Origin: Gracilaria gracilis
Taxonomy: Eukaryota; Rhodophyta; Florideophyceae; Gracilariales; Gracilariaceae
Assembly (NCBI GenBank): GCA_030374805.1
Contig: JARGSG010000074.1
Span: 62,001 to 126,000 of the forward strand
Length of the DNA stretch: 64,000 nt
Direction of reading: 5' to 3'
Part shown: piece by piece, positions 62,635-64,000 of the stretch
Layout of the letters: every line of letters begins with the position of its first letter
How positions within the stretch are numbered: the stretch's first letter is position 1
The notes under the pieces: model-generated
What the model was told of the DNA's origin: nothing
The model's database searches: none
Seen by the model: the letters and a program-made list of their open reading frames with translations, nothing else
Position numbers and translations under genes: made by a program

Positions 62635-64000
62635 ATGGCAAAGCCTCAGGCCCGCGCTTCGCACGGAGTGCTCACAACGGGCTCGGTTTCATCTGAGGTA
62701 ACTCATCTGTTCCGTACGAAGCGAGTGTCAGACATACGGGCATTTGAAGCCCAAATTCGAAGCGATGCTGAAGACAAGTCTAGCGCACTCCGGGACCTGC
62801 TCGGTACAAGGTACAGAGATATTCTTACCGCTGCAGATGAAATGATCGCAATGCGTAACGCGAGTGTCAGGAGAGTGCGCGATGGTCTGCGAGATTTCAC
62901 AGTATCTACGAACGGGCTTAAGCAACACTTCTCCAGCAAAGGAAATGAAAACCAGTCCGAGACTATAAACGATGACCTGGAGCGGCGAAGGGGCGTGCAT
63001 GCTGTCGGATCAAGACTCAAGCATATTGTGGACTCTCCAGAAGTATTGTACGCCAACATCGAATCTGGGGAGATTTACGAAGCAGCTGTGAGATATTCGC
63101 TAGCGTTTGAAAATTATAAACAGGTGACGAGTACGTCTGGATTGGAAGGAGTGGCAAATAGGTTTGCCGAACTCCAATGGAAGCAAGTGAACGGTTTTAG
63201 TGATCAGATTTTGGAAGCAGCAGAGAAGAAGCTTCAAACCTCTGGTCATACATCTCAAGAGTATGCACGCGTGTTTGTGTCTCTTATCCTTCTCTCGGAA
63301 AATCGTGACATTGTGGCCATTCTCGACGGAATGTTGGCGAGTAGAACTGGATTGATTTGGAATGAAGATCAAGGGAAACAGTATTCCGATGTTCATTTGC
63401 AAATGAAACGAATAGCTTCTCTTGTACGTGAAACTATCTCATGCGTGTCCGACATGTTTTGGGGGGAAAACGGTGTCCAAACTCTGTTGCTCGGTGTTAA
63501 CGACCAAGCCATAGAGGAAGTTTCCAGACTGAAAGATAATGGTGCCTTAAGCACCGCATGTACCGCTTGGACCCGAAATGTAAGGGGTTGGTTGGAGGAA
63601 CGCGGCAACTCAATTCTTGCGAGCGCTGAGACGTCTCGCCAGCTTGCAGATACTTTGCGTGCGATCGATGATGCCTTCGATTACGATCAATGGGAAAGTG
63701 ACTGTCAGAAAGCCTTGAAAAAGTCTCCAAGTTTTGTGTTTGACATATTTAAGCCCTTTATTAGAGACAGAGCTGGGGTTGTTGCACGAGAATGTATAGA
63801 ACGAACCGTCAACAAAGTCTTGGAAGATATCGAAGGGGCCTGGGGTGACATTGAAACCCGTGCTCATGCGGGAAAAAGAATTTGGGCGGTCATCTCAGGG
63901 AAATCGGTAGGTCCAAGCATCATCACACAGGAAACGAGTAGTAGTGGGTCTCTGAGGTCGGAAAGTATGGAGATAGCTCAAATTCTTTCGTCTAACGGAC
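62635..64000 (+). CDS. COG1: COG1, conserved oligomeric Golgi complex subunit 1 (5' part)
   Basis: Open from the ATG at 62635 to the window end (455 codons, no stop), so partial. Residues ~20-75 match the COG1 N-terminal signature: VTHLFRTKRVSDIRAFEAQI, LRDLLGTRYRDILTAADEMI, then AMRNASVRRV, corresponding to the family's LF...+V.+IR..E...R.D...K...LR.LVG.RYRDL...AD.I..M. The rest is helical, as expected for a CATCHR-type tether subunit. COG acts at the Golgi as a vesicle tether for retrograde traffic and glycosyltransferase recycling. The family is usually 800-1000 residues, so about half is present. Confidence 0.9.
   Translation, partial: MAKPQARASHGVLTTGSVSSEVTHLFRTKRVSDIRAFEAQIRSDAEDKSSALRDLLGTRYRDILTAADEMIAMRNASVRRVRDGLRDFTVSTNGLKQHFSSKGNENQSETINDDLERRRGVHAVGSRLKHIVDSPEVLYANIESGEIYEAAVRYSLAFENYKQVTSTSGLEGVANRFAELQWKQVNGFSDQILEAAEKKLQTSGHTSQEYARVFVSLILLSENRDIVAILDGMLASRTGLIWNEDQGKQYSDVHLQMKRIASLVRETISCVSDMFWGENGVQTLLLGVNDQAIEEVSRLKDNGALSTACTAWTRNVRGWLEERGNSILASAETSRQLADTLRAIDDAFDYDQWESDCQKALKKSPSFVFDIFKPFIRDRAGVVARECIERTVNKVLEDIEGAWGDIETRAHAGKRIWAVISGKSVGPSIITQETSSSGSLRSESMEIAQILSSNG

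Overview
This is a stretch of eukaryotic nuclear DNA. Its host genes are short, GC-rich and mostly intronless. Where introns can be read (LSM12-like, TBC) they are about 90-110 bp with GT..AG ends. The genes are separated by blocks of decayed transposable elements. The gene mix (SHAQKYF MYB, ACSF3/AAE13-type malonyl-CoA synthetase, CK1, IWS1, LSM12, COG1, TBC Rab-GAP) fits an alga, and the compact, intron-poor, retroelement-rich layout suggests a red alga. That taxonomic guess is an inference; no organellar gene or rRNA is present to confirm it.

Layout. (1) 0.9-10.1 kb: a broken Ty3/gypsy chromovirus on the minus strand (gag, CCHC knuckle, protease, RT, RNase H, integrase, chromodomain), enclosed by two ~0.6 kb INVERTED copies of one sequence where LTRs would lie in direct orientation. 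(2) 10.56-12.10 kb: a complete but dead Tc1/mariner element with TIRs and TA target sites. (3) 13.8-28.3 kb: host gene block with IWS1 (+), CK1 (-) and ACSF3-like (+) sharing a 0.55 kb divergent promoter, a coiled-coil membrane protein (+), a degraded gene (+), a second membrane protein (+) and a GNAT acetyltransferase (+) next to a perfect 36-bp palindrome. (4) 28.6-29.8 kb: AT-rich block. (5) 29.78-34.36 kb: minus-strand Ty1/copia element with 105-bp LTRs. (6) 36.8-39.3 kb: TBC-domain gene (-) with an in-frame TGA, and a small possible membrane-protein ORF (+). (7) 39.4-44.8 kb: the most unusual part, with a tyrosine-recombinase fragment (-), a ~16-unit array built on the palindrome GTGAACGTTCAC, an ORF with a GCR1-like DNA-binding segment (+), and a 572-aa protein joining a beta-class (DPPY) DNA amino-methyltransferase to a SET domain (+). 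(8) 45.2-51.4 kb: purine-rich on the + strand, with + strand accessory ORFs facing a broken Plavaka/CMC-type transposase on the - strand. (9) 52.0-54.85 kb: a heavily stop-riddled copia remnant (+). (10) 55.2-57.0 kb: AT-rich, empty. (11) 57.53-58.05 kb: a 520-bp MITE with doubled palindromes. (12) 58.35-64 kb: host genes LSM12-like (+, three exons), SHAQKYF MYB (-), a small coiled-coil protein (+) and the 5' part of COG1 (+, runs off the window).

The strongest candidate for an undescribed system is 39.4-44.8 kb: a recombinase, an array of paired palindromic sites, a putative site-specific DNA-binding protein and a chromatin/DNA-modifying methyltransferase-SET fusion. A second theme is decay by C-to-T / G-to-A transitions, visible in the Tc1 element, the second copia remnant, the degraded gene at 22-23.2 kb and possibly the TBC gene.
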